NCBI GenBank assembly: GCA_965652545.1
Contig: CBFGWV010000103.1
Location: 1 to 14,926 of the forward strand
Length of the DNA stretch: 14,926 nucleotides
Reading direction: 5' to 3'
From: CBFGWV01 sp965652545
GTDB taxonomy: Bacteria > Pseudomonadota > Gammaproteobacteria > Competibacterales > Competibacteraceae
Part shown: piece after piece, positions 8,128 through 14,926 of the stretch
Layout: every line of letters starts with the position of its first letter
Position numbering within the stretch: position 1 is the first letter of the stretch
Program-made: the position numbers and the translations under genes
Notes under the pieces: model-generated
The model's input: only the letters and a program-made list of their open reading frames with translations
What the model was told of the DNA's origin: nothing
Database searches by the model: none

Positions 8128-8132
8128 GCACG

Positions 8133-8840
8133 ATGACCGCACGAAATGCAGATGCACAGGAACTGGCCAAGTTTGACGCCTCGGCGAGCCGCTGGTGGGA
8201 CCTCGAGGGCGAGTTCAAACCCCTGCACGACATCAACCCGCTGCGACTCGACTACATCGAATCACGCTGTGGGCCGCTGGCCGGCCGCCGCGTCCTGGAT
8301 GCCGGCTGTGGCGGCGGCATTCTCAGCGAAGGGCTGGCCGCACGCGGTGCGCAGGTGACCGCCATTGATCTCGCCGAGGGCGCTCTGGCCACCGCACGCC
8401 TACATGGACTGGAGTCCGGGCTGACGGTCGACTACCGCCTTATCAGCATCGAAGAGCTGGTCGAGCAGGGCGAGGCGCCGTTCGACGTCGTGTGCTGCCT
8501 GGAAATGCTCGAGCATGTACCCGATCCGGCGTCCGTCGTCAGCGCCTGCGCCCGCCTGGTAAAGCCTGGCGGCCATGTCGTGTTGTCCACCCTGAACCGC
8601 ACGCCCAAGGCATACGCAATGGCGGTGCTCGGCGCCGAATACCTGCTTCGCCTGCTGCCGATGGGCACGCACGACTATGCGCGGTTCATCCGCCCATCGG
8701 AACTGGCGGCCTGGGCGCGCCGCTGCGGGCTGGAGCTCAAACACCTGACCGGTATGCACTACAACCCCATCACCCGCAGCTATCGCCTGGCCGATGGCGT
8801 GGATGTGAATTACCTATGCCATCTTCAGCCTGCCACATGA
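8133..8840 (+). CDS. ubiG: Ubiquinone biosynthesis O-methyltransferase
   Basis: This SAM-dependent enzyme performs the two O-methylations of ubiquinone synthesis. The 235 residues carry the family hallmark FDASASRWWDLEGEFKPLH near the N-terminus, followed by INPLRLDYIE. The SAM-binding motif VLDAGCGGGILSEGLA follows, then CLEMLEHVPDP (motif II) and VKPGGHVVLSTLNRT (motif III). Two starts are possible: ATG 8124, overlapping the mtaD stop as ATGA, and ATG 8133. GAAAGG abuts the first ATG but lies nine bases before the second, so I chose 8133. The gene is translationally coupled to its neighbours, and its stop overlaps the next start as ATGA (8837-8840). Confidence 0.96.
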   Translation: MTARNADAQELAKFDASASRWWDLEGEFKPLHDINPLRLDYIESRCGPLAGRRVLDAGCGGGILSEGLAARGAQVTAIDLAEGALATARLHGLESGLTVDYRLISIEELVEQGEAPFDVVCCLEMLEHVPDPASVVSACARLVKPGGHVVLSTLNRTPKAYAMAVLGAEYLLRLLPMGTHDYARFIRPSELAAWARRCGLELKHLTGMHYNPITRSYRLADGVDVNYLCHLQPAT

Positions 8841-9514
8841 CACACCCCGCGACTCACGGCGTATTGTTCGACCTGGACGGCACCTTGCTGGACACGGCCC
8901 CGGACATGGCGGCGGCGCTCAATCGCCTGCTCATCGAGGAGGGGCGCTCGCCATTGCCCTTCGAGGCCATTCGGCCGTATGTATCCCATGGCGCCATCGC
9001 CCTGGTGAAGCTCGGTTTCGGCCTGGCGCCGGACGCCCCGGGATTCGCCGCCCTGCGCCAACGCTTTCTGGACCACTATGCCCAAGCCGTTGCCGTGGAC
9101 ACCGCCTTGTTCCCCGGCATGGCCGAGTTACTGCTGGCCATCGAGCAGGCCGACCGGCCGTGGGGAATCGTAACCAACAAACCCACCTCGCTGACCTTGC
9201 CGCTGCTGGAGGCCATGGGCCTGACTGCGCGCTGCGGTGTCCTGGTTTGTGGCGACACCCTGCCCCAACGCAAGCCCGACCCGGCGCCGCTGCTGCATGC
9301 GGCGCGCCGGCTCGGCCGGACCCCGGACAGCTGCTGGTATGTCGGCGACGCGATCGGTGACGTACAAGCCGCCCTCGCGGCGGGCATGCCGGTGCTGATC
9401 GCCGCTTACGGGTATCTCGCCACAGACGACCGGCCCGGCGACTGGGGTGCCCATGGCATTGCGCTGCAGGCAGCGGACCTGACGCGCTGGCTGATGGACA
9501 CCGCCACACCGTGA
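8837..9514 (+). CDS. HAD phosphatase: MurNAc-6-P phosphatase (MupP-like) or phosphoglycolate phosphatase
   Basis: This 225-residue HAD-superfamily phosphatase has the nucleophile motif FDLDGTLLDT (Asp12, Asp14), motif II in VTNKPT, the lysine in RKPDP and motif IV in VGDAIGD. An alpha-helical C1 cap lies at about residues 18-85. Such proteins are usually annotated Gph, which removes phosphate from 2-phosphoglycolate. In Pseudomonas, however, the gene between ubiG and yciK encodes MupP, which dephosphorylates MurNAc-6-phosphate in peptidoglycan recycling and supports intrinsic fosfomycin tolerance. The position here is the same, and the C-terminal GYLATDDRPGDWGA resembles the MupP type as I remember it. 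I favour MupP, at about two to one, without having run a tree. The start overlaps the ubiG stop as ATGA, and the stop overlaps the next start as GTGA. Confidence 0.8.
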   Translation: MTHPATHGVLFDLDGTLLDTAPDMAAALNRLLIEEGRSPLPFEAIRPYVSHGAIALVKLGFGLAPDAPGFAALRQRFLDHYAQAVAVDTALFPGMAELLLAIEQADRPWGIVTNKPTSLTLPLLEAMGLTARCGVLVCGDTLPQRKPDPAPLLHAARRLGRTPDSCWYVGDAIGDVQAALAAGMPVLIAAYGYLATDDRPGDWGAHGIALQAADLTRWLMDTATP

Positions 9515-10362
9515 CCGAGGCCTTGGAGCGATGTCGGGCGCTGATCGCACCGCCCGGCAGCAGCCTGTACTACGCCGTACGCAGGCTGCCTGCAGCGCAG
9601 GCGCAACCGTTTCTGGCCACTGCCCTGTTGGCGCGCGACATCAATGCCATCGTCCTGGACTGCCGTGAGCCGGCCGTCGCGCAGGCGAAGCTGGCATGGT
9701 GGCGACGCGAAGTGGACGCCTTGTTCAATGCGCGGCCGAGTCACCCGGCGACACTGGCGTTGCACGCGGCGCTTCCCCGGCTGCCACAGGCCCGCCGCGA
9801 GCTGGACAGCCTGTTGGATAGCGTCCATCTCGACCTGACGTTCGGCCGCTATCCCGATCCACAAGCGTTGGCGATCTATCTCGATGCCAGCGGATCGGCT
9901 GCCGGGCGGTTGGCTGCGGCGACGCTCGGTGTGACCGGGGCGGAGGCGATCAAGGCCGGTGGGGACTGGGGCCGAGCCTTGCGTTTGGTGCGGCTGATGC
10001 TGGATACCCGTGCACACGCAGGCCAGGGGCGGGTCCACTGGCCCGAAAGCTGGTTTCAGGAGATCGGGCTTTCGCCCGAGCACCTCGCGCAGGCTCACGA
10101 CAATGCAAACACCGCAGCGTTGTTTGCGCGGGCACATGCATTGGCTGCGGCCTCGGGTGAACAAGCCAGCGCCCACTGCCCCCACGACGATATCGCCGCA
10201 CTCAAGCCATTGTGGCTTTGGGCAACCCTGGCCCAGGCGCGAATGGCCGAAGTTCGCGACGACGGCTACCGTATGTTATCCACCCGCGTGCGACTGACCC
10301 CGTTGCGCAAGCTGTGGCTGAGCTGGCGCATACACGCGCCTGTCGATGGCCGACAGCCATAA
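9511..10362 (+). CDS. Squalene/phytoene synthase family protein, probably non-catalytic
   Basis: This 283-residue protein has the all-alpha trans-isoprenyl synthase fold. Recognisable landmarks are GSSLYYAVRRLP at the N-terminus, AWWRREVDAL (about 62-71) and YLDASGSAAGRLAAATLG (about 123-140), the last matching the GS-VG-L helix of the family. The two metal-binding aspartate motifs are eroded. The first reads ARDIN where active enzymes have DDxxD, and the second reads DTRAHAGQGR where active enzymes have a DLxED-like motif. This is the pattern of NDUFAF6-like members, which are thought not to make prenyl products. The start is GTG at 9511, overlapping the upstream stop by four bases, so it belongs to the operon. 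Its job is unknown; a link with quinone or envelope metabolism is only suggested by neighbours. No membrane segment is seen. Confidence 0.75.
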   Translation: MTEALERCRALIAPPGSSLYYAVRRLPAAQAQPFLATALLARDINAIVLDCREPAVAQAKLAWWRREVDALFNARPSHPATLALHAALPRLPQARRELDSLLDSVHLDLTFGRYPDPQALAIYLDASGSAAGRLAAATLGVTGAEAIKAGGDWGRALRLVRLMLDTRAHAGQGRVHWPESWFQEIGLSPEHLAQAHDNANTAALFARAHALAAASGEQASAHCPHDDIAALKPLWLWATLAQARMAEVRDDGYRMLSTRVRLTPLRKLWLSWRIHAPVDGRQP

Positions 10363-10378
10363 CCGAGAGACTGGATTC

Positions 10379-11128
10379 GTGAACACAAGTACCGCCGAGC
10401 TGACTGATCGTGTTGTTCTGGTAACCGGCGCCGGCGATGGCATCGGCAAGGCCGTCGCGCTCGCCTGTGCCCGGGCCGGCGCCAGTGTCGTGCTGCTGGG
10501 GCGTACAGTGCGCAAGCTCGAGTCGGTATACGATGCGATCGAAGCGGCCGGCGGGAAGCAGCCGGCCATCATGCCGTTGAACCTGGAGGGTGCCGGTCCC
10601 AACGACTACCAAGCCGTCTCCCAGGGGCTGGAGGATACGTTCGGCCGACTCGATGCGCTGGTCCACGCGGCCGGCCACCTGCACAGTCTTACGCCCCTCG
10701 CCCATACGGATTGGCAGCGCTGGTATCAGACACTGCAGGTCAATCTGAACGGCCCGGCGATGCTCACCCACGCCGTTCTATCCTTGCTGATGAAAAGCCA
10801 GTCACCGTCGGTCATTTTTACCCTGCATCCCGCGGTGACCCGCAAGGCTTACTGGGGGGCCTACGGTGTGGCCAAAGCCGGCCTCGAAAGTCTCATGGGC
10901 ATCCTGGCCGACGAGGTAGAAGCCAATACGCCGATCCGGGTCAACGGCATCGATCCCGGCGAGGTTCGCACCGCGTTGCGGATGCGCGCCTACCCCGCCG
11001 CCGACGCCAACCGTTGGCCTGAGCCGGACAGCGTTGCCTCGGCCTACCTGTATTTGATGAGCGAGCGCGGGCGCTGCCACCACGGCGAGATCATCCGCGC
11101 GGACAACCTGCCCCCGCCGGCGGTCTGA
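10379..11128 (+). CDS. yciK: YciK-like short-chain dehydrogenase/reductase, atypical active site
   Basis: This Rossmann-fold oxidoreductase of the classical SDR family has 249 residues from GTG 10379. That start has GAGAG nine bases upstream and the family's usual short N-terminus; ATG 10346 is in frame but lacks a ribosome site. The cofactor motif TGAGDGIG is intact (about 16-23). VNLNGP supplies the conserved asparagine, and the YxxxK pair is present in WGAYGVAK (about Tyr162, Lys166). The usual active-site serine motif (TSSSVGRxGRA in YciK proteins) is replaced by TLHPAVTRKA, one residue shorter, with no serine at the catalytic position. The NNAG motif is HAAG. Overall sequence and position after the HAD phosphatase fit YciK, whose substrate is unknown. 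It is the last gene of the operon and converges on rluB with 18 bp between stop codons. Confidence 0.85.
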   Translation: MNTSTAELTDRVVLVTGAGDGIGKAVALACARAGASVVLLGRTVRKLESVYDAIEAAGGKQPAIMPLNLEGAGPNDYQAVSQGLEDTFGRLDALVHAAGHLHSLTPLAHTDWQRWYQTLQVNLNGPAMLTHAVLSLLMKSQSPSVIFTLHPAVTRKAYWGAYGVAKAGLESLMGILADEVEANTPIRVNGIDPGEVRTALRMRAYPAADANRWPEPDSVASAYLYLMSERGRCHHGEIIRADNLPPPAV

Positions 11129-11146
11129 CAGCGGAGGGCGAGCCGC

Positions 11147-12424
11147 TCAAGAGGGGCGTCCCTTACCCGGGCCGGGCTTGCCGGCCGGACGCCCACCCCC
11201 AGTCCGCGGTTTTCCGGCTGGACGCTCACCGCCGGGGCGCTGACGACTCGGGCCGGCGGGTTTGCCAGATGTGGTCCCACGCGATTCAGGCCGCTCGCCC
11301 ACCGGCCGTCCACCGCCCGGACGCCCGCGCCCCGGCGCCGCGGTACGCGCGACCGTCGGGCCATCGGGTCGGCGGGTACGGGACTCCCCCGTTCGTGGGC
11401 GACGATCATCGCCCGCGGCACGACGTGGCGGGCTCCCGGATGCCGCCGCATCCGTACCGGGCGGGCGTTCACTCGGCGTCCAGCGGCGATCGCGAGCGGG
11501 CGTAGTGCCCGCACTCGGCCCGCTACGGCGCGCCGGCCGACCATCCGGCCCGGGACGAGGCCCGGAGCGTCGCGGGCGCGAGTCGTCGGCCGCGCGATCG
11601 TCGATCGGGGCGCCACGACGTGGGGGCGCGTTGGGGGAAACACGATCCAATGGCTGGCGCGGGCGGCGCTCCGGCCTTGCCGGCGTCGGTGGCAAACCGG
11701 CCTGGACACGCAAGGCCTCGACCTCGTCGGGCTCCAGGAACTGCCAGCGCCCCGGGCGCAAGCCGCGACGCAATTCCACCGACCCATAGCGGACACGAAT
11801 CAAACGGCTCACCGTCAAACCCACCGCGGCAAACAGACGGCGGACCTCGCGGTTGCGTCCTTCGCGCAAGACGACGTGATACCAAGTGTTGGCACCGGTC
11901 CCTCCTTGCGCCTCGATGCGATCGAAATGGGCCGGACCGTCCTCCAGTTCCACCCCTGACAACAAGGCCTGCTTATGGCTCTCGTCGAGCTCGCCCAGCA
12001 CCCGCACGGCGTACTCGCGCTCCACCTCGGACGAGGGATGCATCAGCCCGTTGGCCAGCCCTCCATCGCTGGTGAACAAGAGCAACCCCTGGGTTCCGAC
12101 ATCGAGTCGCCCGACCGCGACCCAGCGCCCGCCGCGAATGTTGGGCAGCCCGTCGAACACCGTCGGGCGGCCGTCCGGGTCACGCCGCGTACAGACCTGC
12201 CCCTCGGGCTTGTAGTACGCCAGCACCTTGCACGGCGCCGCGGTCGTGGAGCGGGCATAGACCAGGTTGCCATCCACCCGGATGGCCTCGGTCCCTTCCA
12301 CCTGAGTGCCGATCTCGGCCACCTTGCCATCGACAGAGACGCGAGCTTCGCGTATCCAGTCCTCGATCTGGCGGCGTGAACCCAGGCCCGCATCGGCCAG
12401 CCATTTGTGCAGTCGCGTACTCAT
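11147..12424 (-). CDS. rluB: 23S rRNA pseudouridine synthase with long basic tail
   Basis: This enzyme isomerises a uridine to pseudouridine in domain V of 23S rRNA (E. coli position 2605) at the ribosome. It has an N-terminal S4 RNA-binding domain (about 1-60, MSTRLHKWLADAGLGSRR). The RsuA/RluB-type synthase domain (about 65-240) has YKPEGQVCTRRDPDGRPTVFD, the catalytic GRLDVGTQGLLLFTSDG with Asp108, and NREVRRLF. Residues about 246-425 (42 percent of the protein) are a low-complexity tail rich in Arg, Pro and Gly, including GGRPAGKP and GERPAGKP repeats, probably disordered and RNA-binding. I start at ATG 12424, which has TGAGG five bases upstream and matches the family N-terminus; an in-frame extension to 12508 is less likely. 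It follows scpB after 123 bp and is probably in the same transcript. Confidence 0.93.
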   Translation of the reverse strand: MSTRLHKWLADAGLGSRRQIEDWIREARVSVDGKVAEIGTQVEGTEAIRVDGNLVYARSTTAAPCKVLAYYKPEGQVCTRRDPDGRPTVFDGLPNIRGGRWVAVGRLDVGTQGLLLFTSDGGLANGLMHPSSEVEREYAVRVLGELDESHKQALLSGVELEDGPAHFDRIEAQGGTGANTWYHVVLREGRNREVRRLFAAVGLTVSRLIRVRYGSVELRRGLRPGRWQFLEPDEVEALRVQAGLPPTPARPERRPRQPLDRVSPNAPPRRGAPIDDRAADDSRPRRSGPRPGPDGRPARRSGPSAGTTPARDRRWTPSERPPGTDAAASGSPPRRAAGDDRRPRTGESRTRRPDGPTVARTAAPGRGRPGGGRPVGERPESRGTTSGKPAGPSRQRPGGERPAGKPRTGGGRPAGKPGPGKGRPS

Positions 12425-12547
12425 GAACACCTCAAATCCAAACGGTGAAGCGGCACGGCATCCAGCATGGTGCTCGCATCCTCGCCTCGCGGCGATGATT
12501 GATTCCAAACACGGTTGACGACGGCCATCCGGCCATCGCGAAAAATG

Positions 12548-13117
12548 TCAGTTCGGAACCTCGTCCAAGGCCTTGGCCATGGCATCCAGGTCCCGCGGCT
12601 CGGCCAACGGTGGCAGATCCGCCAACGACTTGAGCCCGAAATGATCGAGAAACGTCCGCGTAGTGCCGAACAACGCCGGACGCCCGGGCACCTCCCGATG
12701 CCCCAGCACTTTGACCCAACCCCGCTCCAGCAGCGTGCGTACGATGTTCGAGCTCACCGCGACGCCGCGTATCGCCTCGATCTCGCCGCGGGTTATGGGC
12801 TGGCGATAGGCCATCAGCGCCAGAGTCTCCAGCAAGGCCCGTGAATAGCGGCCCGGGCGCTCCTCCCACAAGCGCGAAATCCACGGGGAGAAACGTGCCC
12901 GCACCTGCAACCGCCAACCACCGGAAACCTCGATCAGTTCGGCACCGCCCTCACGCCAGCGTTCGCCGAGCAGACCCAGTGCACGCTCGATGCGCGCCCG
13001 CGAGGGTGGCGCCTCGACGAACAGATCGCCGAGGCGGTCGATCGACAGGGGCTCACCGGCGGCGAGCAATGCCGCCTCCAGCACCGCGGCGAGTTCTTCA
13101 TCGTCCTGCGGGGTCAA
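12548..13117 (-). CDS. scpB: Segregation and condensation protein B
   Basis: ScpB is the winged-helix accessory subunit of the Smc-ScpA-ScpB condensin, which organises and helps segregate the chromosome. The 189-residue protein has two winged-helix domains: residues about 5-80 include EAALLAAGEPLS, and about 85-165 include ALMAYRQPITRGEIEAIRGV, a ScpB hallmark. It ends the core with GRPALFGTTRTFLDHFGLKSLADLPPL. The start is TTG at 13117, in the overlap TTGA with the scpA stop, with AGGGGG seven bases upstream. This unusual start and the 4-bp overlap imply translational coupling to scpA. No inner ATG would leave the first domain intact. The 123 bp to rluB hold no gene; a GGCC-GGAT-GGCC foldback there is too weak to call as a terminator. 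Confidence 0.95.
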   Translation of the reverse strand: MTPQDDEELAAVLEAALLAAGEPLSIDRLGDLFVEAPPSRARIERALGLLGERWREGGAELIEVSGGWRLQVRARFSPWISRLWEERPGRYSRALLETLALMAYRQPITRGEIEAIRGVAVSSNIVRTLLERGWVKVLGHREVPGRPALFGTTRTFLDHFGLKSLADLPPLAEPRDLDAMAKALDEVPN

Positions 13118-13926
13118 CGCGACGCCCCCTTGAGCCGGACATGCAAGGGTGCGTACGCACCGTTTTGAACCAGTTCCAGCAAGGCGGCCTTCACCAGCTC
13201 AAGCACGGCCAGGAAGGTCACCACCACACCCAGGCGGCCTTCGGCCGGGTCGAACAAGTCGTCGAAGGCGGTGAAGCGTACAGCATCCAATCGTTCCAGC
13301 AAGCGGCTCATGCATTCACGCACCGATAAACGCTCGCGGTTGACCACATGATGCGCGCTGAGCTCCGCCCGCTCCAGTACCGCGCGGAACGCCATGACCA
13401 GATCCTCCAGCCGTACCTCGGGATCGGGCTTATTCACCTCCAGCGGCGGCACTGCGGCCTGCGCGGTAAAAACATCCCGCTCCAGCCGCGGCAAGGCATC
13501 GAGGTCCTCGGCCGCGCGCTTGAAGCGTTCGTACTCGAGCAGACGGCGCACCAGCTCGGCACGTGGGTCGTCCACCTCATCATCGTCCTCGAGCGGCGGC
13601 TTGGGCAGCAGGAGACGGGATTTGATCTCCGCCAGCCAAGCCGCCATGACCAGATACTCCGCCGCCAGCTCGAAGCGGTGGGCCTCCATCAGCCCCAGAT
13701 ACTCCATGTACTGCGTGGTGATGCGCGCGATCGGGATGTCCAGGATGTCCAGATTCTGCTTCTTGATCAGGTACAAGAGCAGATCCAGCGGCCCTTCGAA
13801 GGCCTCCAGGAAAACCTCCAGGGCGTCAGGGGGGATGAACAGATCCTGCGGGAACGCGGTCAGCGGCTCACCGCGTACCCGGGCGATGGGTGCGTCAGCC
13901 GCCACCACCGCCGCCGTGTCGTTCAC
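13114..13926 (-). CDS. scpA: Segregation and condensation protein A (kleisin)
   Basis: ScpA is the kleisin that bridges the Smc heads and recruits ScpB in bacterial condensin. The 270 residues include the N-terminal signature FEGPLDLLLYLIKKQNLDILDIPIARITTQY (about 43-73), then a helical region. An acidic linker (LEDDDEVDDPR) follows, then a C-terminal winged helix ending in VVTFLAVLELVKAALLEL. Length and motif order are typical. The start is GTG at 13926, ten bases after the trpS stop; GAGG overlaps the trpS end at a suitable distance. A non-conserved stretch of about 30 residues precedes the core, so a later start cannot be excluded. Confidence 0.95.
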   Translation of the reverse strand: MNDTAAVVAADAPIARVRGEPLTAFPQDLFIPPDALEVFLEAFEGPLDLLLYLIKKQNLDILDIPIARITTQYMEYLGLMEAHRFELAAEYLVMAAWLAEIKSRLLLPKPPLEDDDEVDDPRAELVRRLLEYERFKRAAEDLDALPRLERDVFTAQAAVPPLEVNKPDPEVRLEDLVMAFRAVLERAELSAHHVVNRERLSVRECMSRLLERLDAVRFTAFDDLFDPAEGRLGVVVTFLAVLELVKAALLELVQNGAYAPLHVRLKGASR

Positions 13927-13936
13927 CGCCTGCGCC

Positions 13937-14926
13937 TCAACCCAGCGGTCCCAGCCCCACGGCCTGCTTGAGTCGGCCGAGGAAAGGCACCGCCTGCGCC
14001 CGGGCCTTTTCGGCGCCCCTGGCCAGCACCCGCTCGATCTGCGCCGGGTCGGCGATCAACGCCTCGTAGCGCTCGCGCGGCTCGGCCAGAACGGTGTTGA
14101 GAGTCTCGAACAGCACTTGTTTCATCTCGCCCCAGGCAATGCCCTCCGCATAGCGGATGCGCATGGCCGCCACCTCGTCGCGGCTGGCAAAGGCGCGGTA
14201 GATCTGGAACAGCGTGGAGGTGTCCGGATCCTTGGGTTCGCCGGGCTCCTGCGAGTTGGTGACGATGCGCATCACCAGCTTGCGCAGTTGTTTCTCGGGC
14301 AGGAACAAGGGAATCGTGTTGTTGTAGCTCTTGCTCATCTTGCGCCCGTCCAGGCCCTGGATCAGCGCCACGTCGTCGTCGATCACCGCCTCCGGCAGGA
14401 CGAAGTGTTCGCCATAGAGGTGGTTGAAACGCTGCCCGATGTCCCGCGCCATCTCGATGTGTTGGATCTGATCCCGTCCCACCGGCACCTTGTGTGCATT
14501 GAACATGAGGATGTCCGCGGCCATCAGGATGGGGTAGCTGAACAAGCCCATGTTGATCCCGCGGTCCGGGTCGGCTCCGTCGTCGGCCTCGTTATCGGCC
14601 ACCGCAGCCTTGTAGGCGTGGGCACGGTTCATCAGACCCTTGGCGGTCACGCAGGTCAGCAGCCAGGTGAGTTCGGAAATCTCCGGGATGTCGGACTGGC
14701 GATAAAAGGTCACCCGCTCGGGGTCCAGCCCCAGAGCAATCCAGGTTGCGGCGATTTCCAGACGGGAGCGATACACCCGTGCCGCATCGTCGCACTTTAT
14801 CAGCGCGTGCAGATCGGCCAGGAAGAAGTACGCATCCACGTCGTCACGCAGGCTGGCCTCGATGCACGGGCGGATCGCGCCGGCGTAGTTGCCCAGATGC
14901 GGTGTGCCGGTGGTCGTTATGCCGGT
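13937..14926 (-). CDS. trpS: Tryptophanyl-tRNA synthetase, N-terminus beyond window
   Basis: This class I aminoacyl-tRNA synthetase charges tRNA-Trp. The reading frame stays open to the window end, so the first few residues are missing; 329 residues are visible. The first visible residues, TGITTTGTPHLGNYAGAIRP, form the HIGH-type nucleotide-binding loop of TrpS. HALIK, the tryptophan-pocket region around GLFSYPILMAADIL and KVPVGRDQIQHIE follow. The second signature KMSKS appears in GRKMSKSYNNTIPLF, and a C-terminal anticodon-binding helical region completes it. Only the start codon and upstream signals are unseen. It leads the trpS-scpA-scpB-rluB cluster, an arrangement known in other gammaproteobacteria. 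Confidence 0.97.
   Translation of the reverse strand, partial: TGITTTGTPHLGNYAGAIRPCIEASLRDDVDAYFFLADLHALIKCDDAARVYRSRLEIAATWIALGLDPERVTFYRQSDIPEISELTWLLTCVTAKGLMNRAHAYKAAVADNEADDGADPDRGINMGLFSYPILMAADILMFNAHKVPVGRDQIQHIEMARDIGQRFNHLYGEHFVLPEAVIDDDVALIQGLDGRKMSKSYNNTIPLFLPEKQLRKLVMRIVTNSQEPGEPKDPDTSTLFQIYRAFASRDEVAAMRIRYAEGIAWGEMKQVLFETLNTVLAEPRERYEALIADPAQIERVLARGAEKARAQAVPFLGRLKQAVGLGPLG

Noticed and set aside
11129..11147. AGCGG/CCGCT foldback between yciK and rluB as a bidirectional terminator
   Set aside because: The stem is five base pairs with no T-run on either side; it may be chance in an 18-bp convergent gap.
11262..11789. Plus-strand 175-codon Arg/Pro/Gly-rich frame opposite the rluB tail
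   Set aside because: The complement of a low-complexity GC-rich tail gives similar low-complexity text; no start signal or family is seen.

Overview
The window looks like a GC-rich gammaproteobacterial chromosome. The P-protein PheA, GyrA, TrpS and RluB all read as gammaproteobacterial forms. The gene order also recalls the Pseudomonas neighbourhood in which mtnA-gyrA-serC-pheA lies divergent to an MTA-deaminase-like gene, ubiG, a HAD phosphatase and a YciK-like dehydrogenase. A purple-sulfur or sulfur-oxidising relative (Chromatiales-like) is my guess; this is inference from memory, not a search result.

Layout. 1-5117, minus strand: mtnA, gyrA and pheA, ending in a small AT-rich tandem repeat at the window edge. 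Between mtnA and gyrA lies a 269-bp non-autonomous transposon (MITE) with near-identical inverted ends and a CTAG target duplication; it also supplies the stop codon of mtnA. 5163-6722: an OmpR-type response regulator (minus strand) diverges from a secreted OmpA-domain protein (plus strand) that ends in a strong intrinsic terminator. Between them is a 217-bp region with repeated TGACAC words and a possible 35-codon ORF. 6756-11128, plus strand: a compact operon mtaD-ubiG-mupP/gph-squalene-synthase-like-yciK, with overlaps or gaps of a few bases. 11147-14926, minus strand: the trpS-scpA-scpB-rluB cluster, converging on the operon with 18 bp between stop codons. trpS is cut by the window end.

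How the genes work together. MtaD (MTA deamination) and MtnA (isomerisation of methylthioribose-1-phosphate) are two steps of methylthioadenosine salvage, now separated by the regulator/OmpA pair. UbiG acts in ubiquinone synthesis. The HAD phosphatase may be the MurNAc-6-phosphate phosphatase MupP of cell-wall recycling rather than a true phosphoglycolate phosphatase. ScpA and ScpB are the kleisin and accessory subunits of the Smc condensin; GyrA sets supercoiling; RluB modifies 23S rRNA.

The most unusual content is the MITE and its double-ended left junction. Next are two enzyme-family proteins in the operon that lack key catalytic residues: a squalene/phytoene synthase relative with eroded Asp motifs, and an SDR without the usual active-site serine. 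I see no tRNA, rRNA, CRISPR array or complete transposase gene.
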